DNA of 57,449 bases from positions 1 through 57,449 of the forward strand of contig CALFPA010000024.1 of NCBI GenBank assembly GCA_937919825.1. Direction: 5' to 3'. Shown one piece after another: positions 1-10,484 of the stretch; the first letter of the stretch is position 1, and each line of letters opens with the position of its first letter. The translations under genes and the position numbers were made by a program. The notes beneath the pieces were generated by a model. It ran no database searches. It saw only the letters and a program-made list of their open reading frames with translations, and had not been told where the DNA came from. This DNA is from an uncultured Spartobacteria bacterium. GTDB lineage: Bacteria; Verrucomicrobiota; Verrucomicrobiia; Chthoniobacterales; Terrimicrobiaceae.

Positions 1-2003
1 AGGAAAGCGAGGGGTTTTTTGCAACTGGCCGCTACGACCTCGCCTTCAAGCGATGTGAGCAAGTTTTGAATGTTGATAAATACAACATCTCTGCACGGAA
101 GTTGATGGAACGCATCAACGGGGCCCGCCAAAAATATGCGGACACCGCCTACAATGAAACCCGCGGCGATATGCTCATGCAGGTGCAAAAAGCCTGGGAG
201 CTGCCCGTCCGCAAATTCACCGATGGCGCGACCTCCATCGTCGAGCAACTGGAAATTCCCATCGGCGGCACTCAGGTCATCTCCGATAAGCTAGATACAA
301 TCATTATTCCGCGCATTGACTTTACAGATTCTTCGATTGTCGAGGCCATCGGCTTCCTCCGTAAACGCGCCATGGAACTTGATGACACGGAATCTGATCC
401 CTTGCGCAAGGGCGTGAATATTGTTCTCAAGCTCCCATTGGATTCTCCGGATTTGGCCTATCCAATTACTTTATCGCTTCAGGATATCCCGCTTGGTGCG
501 GCCCTCGACTATATCACTCGTGCCGCGAATATGAAAATCAAAGTGGAACGACATGCGATAGTGATAGTGCCCCAATCCGAGAATACAGATGTCATGTTCA
601 CCAAGGACTACAAAGTTCCCCCAGGCTTTGTGCAGTCGGCGCCCGGGAGTGCTCCGGAACCTAGTGAGAGCGGTCAACAAGTTGTCTCCAGCTCCAAGGC
701 CAAAAATTTTCTGGTGAATCAAGGTATTTCCTTCCCGGAAGGGGCCAGCGCGAATTACATCCCCAGCACCAGCCGCTTGATTGTTAAAAACACCCAGAAT
801 AATATAGGATTGATCGATAGTTTAGTGGAAACCGCCATAGCCACCCGCCCCACACAGGTGGAAATCGAGGCGAAGTTTTTGGAGATCACCCAAAATAACC
901 TCAACGAACTAGGGTTCGATTGGCTACTTGGCCAATTCGCTCTGGCTGGAGGATCGGGTGTTTATGGAAGCGGCGGAACCCAAGGATTTGGTCGGTCGCC
1001 TTCTCCTAATCAGTTTAACAATGGGGTAATTGACACGACGATTAATGATGGTTTTCCGCTTAATTTAAACGGCTATCCCATTGGATCTACCCCTCAAGGA
1101 GGTCCGGTTACTGCAGGAAACCGGGGTGGTTCCACTGCCATCAGCATGAATGTCGTGGATGCCCTCCTTTTAGGCGGCGGCGCCCCAGGAGCAGCTCCCG
1201 GCATCTTGAGTGTGGCTGGCGTTTTCACGAATCCCCAGTTCCAAGTCGTCCTTCGGGCTCTTAGCCAGCAAAAGGGCATTGATCTTGTGAGCTCCCCCAA
1301 AATCACTACCCAGAGCGGCAAACGCGCCACCATAGAAATCACCCGCGAGTTCCGCTACCCAGAAAACTTCGGAGCGCCGGAGCTATCGGCTCCTGCTGGT
1401 CAAATTTTTACCCCGATTGCCCCAGCCACGCCCACTGCATTTAAAACAGAATATCCCGGTATAACTCTAGAAGTTGAACCTACCGTAGGTCCAGACAACT
1501 ACACTATCGATCTCATTCTAGCTCCTAGGGTAATTGAGTTTGATGGCTTTATTAACTATGGAAGCCCAGTAAATGCTTCCGTTAGCGCTACAGAGAATAT
1601 TGGAGGTTTTGTTTTTACCCTTCCCAGCAAAACATTTGTAGCTACTGCAAATGTGATGAACCAACCCGTTTTCTCTAAGCGGGAGGTAATCACTCAGGTC
1701 TCTGTTTATGATGGTCAAACCGTCGTTATCGGCGGCCTCATGCGCGAAGATGTGCAAAAGGTTCAGGACAAAGTTCCCATCCTTGGAGATATTCCTTTAG
1801 CGGGAAGATTATTCCGATCCAGCGCGGATCAACATGTTAAACGGAATCTTGTCATATTTGTCACTGCTGGCCTAATGGATCCAGCTGGGCAACCCATCAT
1901 CAAGGCCGGTGGGGATGGCGAGGATGCGCCAGAACCAGACGCGCTTGGAATGTTGAACGATGCCATTCCAGACGATATCCTTACAGCCCCGTTGTCACAA
2001 TGA
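1..2003 (+). CDS. Secretin, Amuc_1098-type pilus outer-membrane channel (5' end outside window)
   Basis: Outer-membrane secretin, probably the export channel of a type IV pilus or type II-like system. The frame is open to the left edge. The first codons encode a TPR-like segment (ATGRYDLAFKRCEQVLN) that matches the TPR region of the next gene, so the gene starts upstream of the window and the TTG at 66 is not its start. A periplasmic domain follows, then a C-terminal secretin domain with NELGFDWLLG, NVMNQPVFSKREV, GQTVVIGGL and VPILGDIPLAGRLF. It shares long blocks with the downstream paralogue. Its stop overlaps the next start (ATGA). Codons end in A or T more often than in the genes after 4.7 kb. 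The family name rests on recognised motifs, not on a search. Confidence 0.85.
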   Translation, partial: ESEGFFATGRYDLAFKRCEQVLNVDKYNISARKLMERINGARQKYADTAYNETRGDMLMQVQKAWELPVRKFTDGATSIVEQLEIPIGGTQVISDKLDTIIIPRIDFTDSSIVEAIGFLRKRAMELDDTESDPLRKGVNIVLKLPLDSPDLAYPITLSLQDIPLGAALDYITRAANMKIKVERHAIVIVPQSENTDVMFTKDYKVPPGFVQSAPGSAPEPSESGQQVVSSSKAKNFLVNQGISFPEGASANYIPSTSRLIVKNTQNNIGLIDSLVETAIATRPTQVEIEAKFLEITQNNLNELGFDWLLGQFALAGGSGVYGSGGTQGFGRSPSPNQFNNGVIDTTINDGFPLNLNGYPIGSTPQGGPVTAGNRGGSTAISMNVVDALLLGGGAPGAAPGILSVAGVFTNPQFQVVLRALSQQKGIDLVSSPKITTQSGKRATIEITREFRYPENFGAPELSAPAGQIFTPIAPATPTAFKTEYPGITLEVEPTVGPDNYTIDLILAPRVIEFDGFINYGSPVNASVSATENIGGFVFTLPSKTFVATANVMNQPVFSKREVITQVSVYDGQTVVIGGLMREDVQKVQDKVPILGDIPLAGRLFRSSADQHVKRNLVIFVTAGLMDPAGQPIIKAGGDGEDAPEPDALGMLNDAIPDDILTAPLSQ

Positions 2004-4660
2004 ACGAACAACTTTTACAATCCCTATATTGGCGGAGGCTTCCCCACTGTGTTGGCATGACCCGGCGGGCGGGACGCCTGCCCTGCTCCGCTCTGGGCCG
2101 ATCCCTGATTTTTTTTGGGATTTTTCTCCTCTCGGTTCTAAAGTTCCCGATTTCAGGTCTGGCAACCGACCTTGTGCGTCTCGCCGAACGGGAGGAAATC
2201 CGCCGACAGGAAAATGTCGCGAAGGCTGATAGCCTGACATTCCGCGCCGAGCGGGCTGTGAAAGATAAAAATCTCAAGCTGGCCTACACGGAGTATTTGG
2301 AGGCTTTGCGATTAATTCCGGCTGGCTCTGCCGTCTCAACGACCCGCCATGCGGTTCTTAACGATTTCAGCAAGACCGCTGTAGATTATGCGCGAAATCT
2401 TATTAAGCAAGGTAAATACTCTGAGGCTGAGAGTGTCGCAAAAACTGTTCTCTCGCAAGAATTTAACCCAAACTACAAACCGGCCGCACGCGTTCTTTCC
2501 CAGCTGGAGCAAGGCAATTTCAACACCACACTTAATCCCAAATTTACAGCCAAACGCGAGGAGGTGGAGATGCTTCTGAATCAGGCCGAGGGTTATTATG
2601 CAACTGGTCGCTTTGATTTGGCCAACAAACGATATGAGCAGGTCTTGAACTTGGATCCCTACAACATCGCCGCCCGGAACGGCATGGAGCAAGTCAATAA
2701 GCAGAGAACTTCCTACTACCAAGAGTCCTATAACGAGACACGCAGCCGCATACTCTGGTTGGCGGATCGAAAGTGGGAAAGGCCTGTTCGCAAACTTGGA
2801 AGAGGGGATCGGACTACCGAGTCTGCATCATTCGCAAGCGGCGGCCAAGCCAGCAAAGAGGCGATCCTGAAAAAGCTGAAAACCATCGTCTTGGATCGCT
2901 TGGATCTCGACGATGTCACTATTCGGGAAGCTGTCGAGATTCTAAAACAAAAAAGCCGGGACCTCGACTCCACCACCACGGACCCTAACAAGCGTGGCGT
3001 CAATATCGTGTTGAAAATCCCGAATCAACCGGCTCCGGCAATAGCAACCGAGACTGAAGGAACTGCTGAATCTACAGCTCCCAACATCACGGAAAACACC
3101 AAGATCTCCCTCAATCTGAGATATGTTCCTTTGATAGAGGCCATTCGCTATCTCACCGAGGTTTCGGCATTGAAGTCGAAAATCGAGCCATTTGCCGTTT
3201 CTCTTGTTCCAGTTACTGAAAGCACGGAAGAGCTGCTGGTAAAGGAATATCGCGTCTCCCCAGGGTTCATTCCGTCCGTCCCACCCGGCGGATCCGCGAA
3301 TATGCCGATCTCAGAAACAGGATCCAATGAAAGCGGTAATCAACGATTGACCGGTGTGCGCAATGCGACTGAATACCTGATGGAGCAAGGTGTGCCATTC
3401 CCATCCGATGCCTTTGCTCATTACATTCCCTCGGGAAGTAAATTAATTGTTCGCAATACCCAAGGGGCCTTGGATGTTGTGGATACTTTGGTGGAAGGGG
3501 ATGTCGGCGTGGCACCTACCCAAGTCGAAATTGAATCCAAATTCGTGGAAATTTCTCAAAATAATGTCAATGAACTAGGCTTTGATTGGCTCTTGGGGCC
3601 CTTCTCGATCGGAGGCGGATTCAATGGCAATGGCGGCACGCGCGGTGGAGCTAGCCCACTGAATGAAGATTATTACAATAACTTTCCCTTCGGCTCTACG
3701 GGCAGCAATCCAGTAACCGCAGGAAATCGATCGGGAATAGGAACTGATGTGGACTCCGCAATTACAGCAAACAGCATTGATTCGCTTCTTGCTGGTATTC
3801 AGCAGGGGTCCAATTTGGTCAGTCCTGGGATTTTGGGAATTGCGGGTATTTTCACCAATCCCCAGTTCCAAATGGTGATCCGTGCCCTAAGCCAACAAAA
3901 GGGTGTGGATTTGATGTCTGCCCCCAAGGTCACTACAAAAAGCGGCAATTCAGCAATAATTAAACTTGTTCGGGAATTTCCTTATCCCTCGGAGTTTGAT
4001 CCACCGGTATTGCCTGATGGAAGCAGCCCCAGTTTGCCTGATAATGAGGGCGGTGGCGTGTCGGTTGTGACAACAACAGGACAAGTCGCGCCAGCCACCC
4101 CAACAGCTTTTGAATTTCGCGATTTGGGAGTTGTTCTGGAGGTCGAGCCCCAAGTCGGTGCTGACAACTATACTATTGACCTATCCTTGACGCCCTCGGT
4201 TACTGAATTTGAGGGATTTATAAATTATGGATCTCCGATTATTGGCCCTGCATACGATCCCGGATTAATTGCTCTTGGTGATCCCTCGGGAATAGGTATA
4301 TTTACAATCACCGCCAATGTCATGAACCAGCCAGTCTTCTCGGTGCGCAAAGTCACTACCCAAGTGAGCGTGTGGGATGGTCAAACTGTTGCGTTGGGCG
4401 GTCTGATCCGAGAGGATGTGCAGAAGGTTAACGACAAGGTGCCGATTCTTGGAGACATCCCGTTAGTGGGAAGACTCTTCCGCTCCAATGTGGATCAGAA
4501 GATCAAAAAAAACCTGATAGTCTTTGTTACCGCTCGCCTTTTGGATGCATCCGGCCAGCCGCTGATCCAAGGGGATGAAGCCGAGGAAATCGTCGAGCCC
4601 TTTGGCGCACCGGAAAACCTCCCCGCCCCAAGCCTCGAAGCCCGAGCAGCCGGAAAATAA
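2000..4660 (+). CDS. Secretin, Amuc_1098-type pilus outer-membrane channel, second copy
   Basis: Full-length secretin of 886 residues. A basic N-region is followed by a hydrophobic signal segment (SLIFFGIFLLSVLKFPISGLA), a TPR region at about residues 85-250 and a periplasmic region. The C-terminal secretin domain carries NELGFDWLLG, NVMNQPVFSVRKV, GQTVALGGL and VPILGDIPLVGRLF (about 814-827). The start at 2000 is supported by the ATGA overlap with the upstream stop. Met20 (2057) is an alternative that gives a shorter signal peptide. The N-region is partly encoded by a GC-rich motif (2064-2083) that recurs in a non-coding gap near 40.8 kb. The two secretins are a tandem duplication, or subunits specialised for one machine. 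Pilus assembly partners, if any, lie left of the window. Confidence 0.88.
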   Translation: MNEQLLQSLYWRRLPHCVGMTRRAGRLPCSALGRSLIFFGIFLLSVLKFPISGLATDLVRLAEREEIRRQENVAKADSLTFRAERAVKDKNLKLAYTEYLEALRLIPAGSAVSTTRHAVLNDFSKTAVDYARNLIKQGKYSEAESVAKTVLSQEFNPNYKPAARVLSQLEQGNFNTTLNPKFTAKREEVEMLLNQAEGYYATGRFDLANKRYEQVLNLDPYNIAARNGMEQVNKQRTSYYQESYNETRSRILWLADRKWERPVRKLGRGDRTTESASFASGGQASKEAILKKLKTIVLDRLDLDDVTIREAVEILKQKSRDLDSTTTDPNKRGVNIVLKIPNQPAPAIATETEGTAESTAPNITENTKISLNLRYVPLIEAIRYLTEVSALKSKIEPFAVSLVPVTESTEELLVKEYRVSPGFIPSVPPGGSANMPISETGSNESGNQRLTGVRNATEYLMEQGVPFPSDAFAHYIPSGSKLIVRNTQGALDVVDTLVEGDVGVAPTQVEIESKFVEISQNNVNELGFDWLLGPFSIGGGFNGNGGTRGGASPLNEDYYNNFPFGSTGSNPVTAGNRSGIGTDVDSAITANSIDSLLAGIQQGSNLVSPGILGIAGIFTNPQFQMVIRALSQQKGVDLMSAPKVTTKSGNSAIIKLVREFPYPSEFDPPVLPDGSSPSLPDNEGGGVSVVTTTGQVAPATPTAFEFRDLGVVLEVEPQVGADNYTIDLSLTPSVTEFEGFINYGSPIIGPAYDPGLIALGDPSGIGIFTITANVMNQPVFSVRKVTTQVSVWDGQTVALGGLIREDVQKVNDKVPILGDIPLVGRLFRSNVDQKIKKNLIVFVTARLLDASGQPLIQGDEAEEIVEPFGAPENLPAPSLEARAAGK
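2064..2083. repeat. GC-rich motif with GGCGGGACGCC core, copy 1
   Basis: A GC-rich stretch containing GGCGGGACGCC (2068-2078). The same 11-base core occurs at 40837-40847 in a non-coding gap. Here it lies inside the signal-peptide codons of the second secretin. With two copies and a short core this is weak evidence for a dispersed element. Confidence 0.3.
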
Positions 4661-4673
4661 ATTCCCGCTGCTC

Positions 4674-5528
4674 TCAGCGACTCCGCCCGTCGAGCCACTC
4701 CTCGATGTCGATCATCACCAACTCGCGATCCCAATCGTGCCAGAGAAGGTGATAGGCGTCGGAATACAGCCGATGGGTTTTGTCTGCCGACGGGATGCGC
4801 TCGAACCATGATGAAATCTGCTCCGGTTTCACGAAGCAATCCTTCCCTGCGGAAAGCACCAACGCCGGCCGCTGAAGCCGCTCGGCCAAGCGGTGACTGG
4901 AATCAATCAACTCCCCCAGCTCGGCTAGAAACCCCAGGCTGAAACCCCGCAAGTGGTGAGGTTTTTTGCGCAGCGATTCTTGATACTCCGAATCCCGGGT
5001 GAGTGGGGGAGCGATTTTTTTGCCATTCACAAATCGACTCGGTGACAAGCGGGCCTTCGGAAAATGACGGGCTAAAAAGGCGAGCGCCGTTTTGAGAAAT
5101 CGCGGCACCTCCCTTTGCAATCCCACCACCGGAACGGAGAGGACCACGCCATCGATTTCGGCCTCGGGCGTTAGGGTGTCGCGTGCGGCATAGGCCGTGG
5201 ACAGCAAGGCCCCCATGCTCTCACCCATTAGAAAAACAGGCCGCCCCTCGTGCGCTCGGCGCAGGGCAGCAACAAATCGTCCGATGTCGAGGAGTTGGGT
5301 TTCCAGGTCCAGCGTCATCCCTCGCCGCTCCACAACGGGATCGCTCCCCTGCCCCCTCAGATCCAGCGCGTAAAAGGAATACCGGCCCAACCGCGCCGGA
5401 AGCGGATGGAATTGTTCGCCGGATCCACTCAAGCCATGAATGCAGGCCACCACCGCGCGCGGGTTCTCGACCCTCCACGCATGCGCCTCTCGATTCTCGC
5501 CGTCATGCGTCCGCCATGAAAATCTCAT
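4674..5528 (-). CDS. Alpha/beta hydrolase, monoacylglycerol lipase / serine aminopeptidase S33 type
   Basis: Cytoplasmic serine hydrolase of 284 residues, likely an esterase or lysophospholipase. The HG oxyanion motif (CIHGLSGSG) is near residue 31. The nucleophile elbow GESMG has Ser104, Asp230 lies in SAGKDCF and His260 in DAYHLLWHD, giving a complete triad. The start at 5528 is chosen because GGTGGA lies about 9 bases upstream. An upstream in-frame ATG at 5564 would overlap the divergent gene's start codon and adds only basic residues. It converges on the secretin with a 13-base gap. The substrate cannot be told from the sequence. Confidence 0.82.
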   Translation of the reverse strand: MRFSWRTHDGENREAHAWRVENPRAVVACIHGLSGSGEQFHPLPARLGRYSFYALDLRGQGSDPVVERRGMTLDLETQLLDIGRFVAALRRAHEGRPVFLMGESMGALLSTAYAARDTLTPEAEIDGVVLSVPVVGLQREVPRFLKTALAFLARHFPKARLSPSRFVNGKKIAPPLTRDSEYQESLRKKPHHLRGFSLGFLAELGELIDSSHRLAERLQRPALVLSAGKDCFVKPEQISSWFERIPSADKTHRLYSDAYHLLWHDWDRELVMIDIEEWLDGRSR

Positions 5529-5562
5529 TGTCATTTTCCACCGACGCGATAGACCCGCGCCC

Positions 5563-6069
5563 ATGAAGCTCTTCGCCGCCGTTTTTTTGTTTCACGCCAT
5601 TGCCGCATTCGCGACCGAAATTGATCTCGCCCTGATCCAATTTCCAGAACCAAAAACCGCCGAAGCCCTGAACGAGGCTTTGGCCAAAGTAAACCTCGCC
5701 GAGATCACAAACTCCAACCGCACGATGACCAAAGAACGCGCTTTGAAAAACGGTTCCGTCCTCTTTGCCCAAAGCACAGCCGCATCGAATCTCGTCTCGT
5801 CCACTCGCTTGGAAAACCTCCGCGCCGATGTCTTGGGTTCTTACAAAAACGGTCGCCTCGAAGTTCAAATCACCCTTTCCGAAGGCGTGGACTCTGGCCT
5901 GCGAAACTTCTCGAAGCGCACCTACCAAGGCGCCGCTGCTCTTCCTCCTGGATCCACCAGCGTGATCGCCCTGCGCCAAATCACGACTAAGAAAACCGCC
6001 GCCGTGAAAGGCCGTATCGAGGTCCGCGAATTGGAAACCACCACTGCGATCATCGCCCGCGCCCGTTGA
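5563..6069 (+). CDS. Small secreted protein of unknown function
   Basis: Protein of 168 residues with a clear Sec signal peptide (MKLFAAVFLFHAIAAFA, cleavage before TEIDLAL). The mature part looks alpha/beta, with no cysteines and no catalytic motif I recognise. Its C-terminal part (LRNFSKRTYQGAAALPPGS...) ends in a basic tail. The ATG at 5563 is the first codon that makes a proper signal peptide; the frame is open further upstream, but that part is the complement of the hydrolase gene. It is transcribed divergently from the hydrolase, with about 35 bases between the starts. Function unknown, probably periplasmic. Confidence 0.65.
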   Translation: MKLFAAVFLFHAIAAFATEIDLALIQFPEPKTAEALNEALAKVNLAEITNSNRTMTKERALKNGSVLFAQSTAASNLVSSTRLENLRADVLGSYKNGRLEVQITLSEGVDSGLRNFSKRTYQGAAALPPGSTSVIALRQITTKKTAAVKGRIEVRELETTTAIIARAR

Positions 6070-6378
6070 TTCGACCCTCCGCACAACTTGTGAGCAACTT
6101 GTCGATCGATTGCGGTTCTTGCCAAAAACTCGGTTGCCTCGGCGGTTTCTCCACATCGTTTCTCGCCGCCTCATCTTTTCTTCACAGGTTGTCACTCGCG
6201 TGGAACGCCGACTGGTTCTGCGAGGAACAACTTTTGGCGGGCTTGTTCACATCGTTAAGAAGAAGATTCTGGGTTCCCTAAAAATTATTTTCTTAATACA
6301 GCGTGTGAACAACCGCTCTACGCTTTCGGTAAACGAAAGACCTTTTTTCTCTCTCAACCACCCATAGAATTCGCCACC
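6070..6378. promoter_or_regulatory. Gene-free stretch with nested dyads upstream of the deoxyhypusine-synthase-like gene
   Basis: No convincing coding sequence. It holds two nested inverted repeats: outer arms TTGTTCACA (6243-6251) and TGTGAACAA (6304-6312), inner arms TTAAGAA (6255-6261) and TTCTTAA (6290-6296). The AT-rich stretch between the inner arms, about 90 bases before the next start, is the best place for a promoter. The symmetry could be a regulator site or an mRNA structure. No known riboswitch class was recognised. Confidence 0.4.
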
Positions 6379-7356
6379 ATGCAACCCGGTCCCGTCTCGC
6401 AATTCATCGACCTTCACTATCGTCACTTCAATGCCGCCGCACTCAAAGACGCCGCGGAAGCCTACTCCCGCCACCTCGATCAGGGCGGTATCATGCTCAT
6501 GACCCTCGCTGGCGCCATGAGCACGGCCGAGCTGGGCATTTCCCTCGCTGAAATGATCCGCCAGGGAAAAGTTCACGGCATCGTCTGCACCGGCGCCAAC
6601 CTCGAAGAGGACATCTTCAATCTCGTCGCCCACGATTTCTACGAGCGCATCCCCCATTACCGCGACCTCACCGCCGCCGACGAGCAAGCCCTCCTAGAGC
6701 GCCACATGAACCGCGTCACCGACACCTGCATTCCCGAAATGGAAGCCATGCGCCGCATCGAAAATGTCATCCTCAAAGAGTGGATGGACGCCGACGCCAA
6801 AGGGGAGCGCCTTTTCCCGCACGAATTCTTCTGGCGCATCCTTGACTCGCCCGAACTCCAAAAATCTTTCCAGATCGACCCCAAAAACAGCTGGATGATC
6901 GCTGCGAAGGAGAAAAACCTCCCCATGTTCGTCCCCGGTTGGGAAGACTCCACGCTCGGCAACATGTATGCCGGCCACTGCATCGAAGGAGATGTGAAAA
7001 ATGTCCACACCGTCCGCTCCGGCATCGAATACATGATCGCCCTCGCCGACTGGTATGCCCCCACCAGTTTCAAAAACCCCATCGGGTTCTTCCAAATCGG
7101 CGGCGGCATCGCCGGCGACTTCCCCATCTGCGTCGTCCCCATGCTCCACCAGGACCTCCGCAAGACCGATGTCCCCCTCTGGGCCTACTTCTGCCAAATC
7201 AGCGACTCGACCACGAGCTACGGCAGCTACTCCGGCGCCGTCCCCAATGAAAAAATCACCTGGGGTAAACTCGGCGAACAAACTCCGAAATTCATCATCG
7301 AATCCGACGCCACCATCGTCGCGCCTTTGATTTTCGCAAAGATTCTGGGCTGGTAA
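6379..7356 (+). CDS. Deoxyhypusine synthase family protein
   Basis: Protein of 325 residues homologous to deoxyhypusine synthase, the NAD-dependent enzyme that moves the aminobutyl group of spermidine to a lysine of eIF5A in eukaryotes and archaea. Family blocks visible are LTLAGAMSTAELG, GIVCTGANLEEDIFN, FQIGGGIAGDFPI and TTSYGSYSGAVPNEKITWGK. Lys297 in WGK matches the lysine that carries the aminobutyl intermediate (human Lys329). Bacteria lack eIF5A, and bacterial and plant relatives are known or proposed to act in polyamine synthesis, for example homospermidine formation. The true substrate here is open. It stands alone, followed by a palindromic repeat and metF. Confidence 0.85.
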   Translation: MQPGPVSQFIDLHYRHFNAAALKDAAEAYSRHLDQGGIMLMTLAGAMSTAELGISLAEMIRQGKVHGIVCTGANLEEDIFNLVAHDFYERIPHYRDLTAADEQALLERHMNRVTDTCIPEMEAMRRIENVILKEWMDADAKGERLFPHEFFWRILDSPELQKSFQIDPKNSWMIAAKEKNLPMFVPGWEDSTLGNMYAGHCIEGDVKNVHTVRSGIEYMIALADWYAPTSFKNPIGFFQIGGGIAGDFPICVVPMLHQDLRKTDVPLWAYFCQISDSTTSYGSYSGAVPNEKITWGKLGEQTPKFIIESDATIVAPLIFAKILGW

Positions 7357-7363
7357 AAAATGA

Positions 7364-7453
7364 TTAACCACAGAGAACACAGAGAGCACAGAGGGCTAAA
7401 AAACATGAACTCCCAACTCCTCTTCTCCGTGTCCTCCGTGCTCTCCGTGGTTA
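7364..7453. repeat. CACAGAG-type palindromic element, copy 1
   Basis: Inverted repeat between the deoxyhypusine-synthase-like gene and metF. The left arm (7364-7395) has three 9-base units, CCACAGAGA, ACACAGAGA and GCACAGAGG (7368-7394). The right arm (about 7423-7453) is their near reverse complement and ends in GTGGTTAA. Related copies lie at 18685-18802 and 20691-20786. In RNA it would fold into a long hairpin, so it may act as a terminator or stability element, or be a non-autonomous mobile repeat. Confidence 0.8.
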
Positions 7454-7475
7454 AAAAATCTTCACAGAGCTAACC

Positions 7476-8369
7476 ATGCACATCCGCGACATTCTCCAAC
7501 CGGGCAAGCCGACCGTCTCCTTCGAGTTCTTCCCACCGAAGACGGCGGAGTCGCAGGAACAGCTCTACACCACGATTCGGGACTTGGAAAAAATCCACCC
7601 GAATTTTGTCAGCGTCACCTACGGCGCGGGCGGCTCCACTCGCGAACTCACCCACGAACTCGTCCTCCGGCTCAAGACCTCCTCAACACTCGATCCCGTT
7701 CCCCACCTCACCTGCGTTGGCCATACCGAAGCAGAGATCGCGGCAATTCTCGAACGATATGCCGCCGCTGGAGTCAGCAACATCCTCGCCCTCCGCGGCG
7801 ACCCGCCGCGCGACCAACCCGACTACGACCACTCCCGCGATACTTTCCCTCAAGCCGTTGATCTGGTTCGCTTCATCAAAAAATTCACCGGCCATCCCGA
7901 CAAGCGAGGATTTGGCATCGGCGTAGCGGGATTTCCCGAAGGTCACCCAGCCACGCCCAACCGCCTGCTCGAAATGGACCACCTCAAAGCCAAGGTGGAC
8001 GCTGGCGCGGACTACATCTGCACCCAGCTTTTCTTCGACAACCACGATTTCTATGACTTCCGGGACCGCTGCGCCCTCGCGGGCATCGAAGCACCGATCA
8101 TCGCCGGAATCATGCCGGTCACCAGCCTCTCTTCGATGAAGCGCATGGCGGAACTCGCCGGCGGCAGCCGTTTCCCCGCAAAACTCCTCAAAGCCCTCCA
8201 GCGCGCCAACGGCACCCCCGAAGCCGTCCGCGAGATCGGCCTCCACTACGCGACGGAACAATGCGCCGACCTCCTCGACAATGGCGTTGCGGGCATCCAC
8301 CTCTACACCCTCAATCAATCCACGGCGACCCGAGAAATTTGCCAACGGCTCGGGCTCGTTCGGGGGTAG
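7476..8369 (+). CDS. metF: Methylenetetrahydrofolate reductase
   Basis: FAD-dependent reduction of 5,10-methylenetetrahydrofolate to 5-methyltetrahydrofolate, the methyl donor for methionine synthesis. The protein has 297 residues, the usual bacterial MetF length. Motifs in order: TVSFEFFPPKT with the catalytic Glu17 (E. coli Glu28), SVTYGAGGSTRE, ALRGDPP, GVAGFPEGHP, KVDAGADYICTQLFFD, PIIAGIMPV and GIHLYTLNQS. No strong ribosome site precedes the ATG. It probably forms its own unit, with a palindromic repeat upstream and a hairpin just after its stop. Confidence 0.96.
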   Translation: MHIRDILQPGKPTVSFEFFPPKTAESQEQLYTTIRDLEKIHPNFVSVTYGAGGSTRELTHELVLRLKTSSTLDPVPHLTCVGHTEAEIAAILERYAAAGVSNILALRGDPPRDQPDYDHSRDTFPQAVDLVRFIKKFTGHPDKRGFGIGVAGFPEGHPATPNRLLEMDHLKAKVDAGADYICTQLFFDNHDFYDFRDRCALAGIEAPIIAGIMPVTSLSSMKRMAELAGGSRFPAKLLKALQRANGTPEAVREIGLHYATEQCADLLDNGVAGIHLYTLNQSTATREICQRLGLVRG

Positions 8370-8383
8370 TTTTTGTGCCACAC

Positions 8384-8481
8384 GGCGCAGTTTTTGCGCC
8401 AAAGTGTGACATTGTGTCACGGATTTGCGGGCAGCGTGATTCCGCGCCGGCTACAAAAATCGCTTTCATACATAATATAAT
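8384..8481 (+). promoter_or_regulatory. Hairpin, dyad and -10-like box before dnaK
   Basis: Three elements lie between metF and dnaK. A hairpin GGCGCA-GTTTT-TGCGCC (8384-8400) has no T-tract and may end metF transcription or act on dnaK. A dyad GTGACA-TTG-TGTCAC (8406-8420) looks like an operator. A perfect -10 box TATAAT (8476-8481) sits 60 bases before the dnaK start, without a good -35. The hairpin includes half of a direct repeat (GTTTTTGTGCCA and GTTTTTGCGCCA). No CIRCE element was seen. Confidence 0.4.
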
Positions 8482-8483
8482 AA

Positions 8484-10472
<1,989 letters not shown>

Positions 10473-10484
10473 TCCGCTCACCAC

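Noticed and set aside
66-68. TTG at 66 as start of the first secretin
   Set aside because: The frame is open to the window edge and the residues before it match the TPR region of the paralogue.
6066-6281. Short open frame after the secreted protein gene
   Set aside because: No family resemblance, no ribosome site, and overlapping open frames of similar length in other phases.
7364-7394. CRISPR-like array in the 9-base CACAGAG units
   Set aside because: The units are contiguous with no spacers and form one arm of a palindrome.
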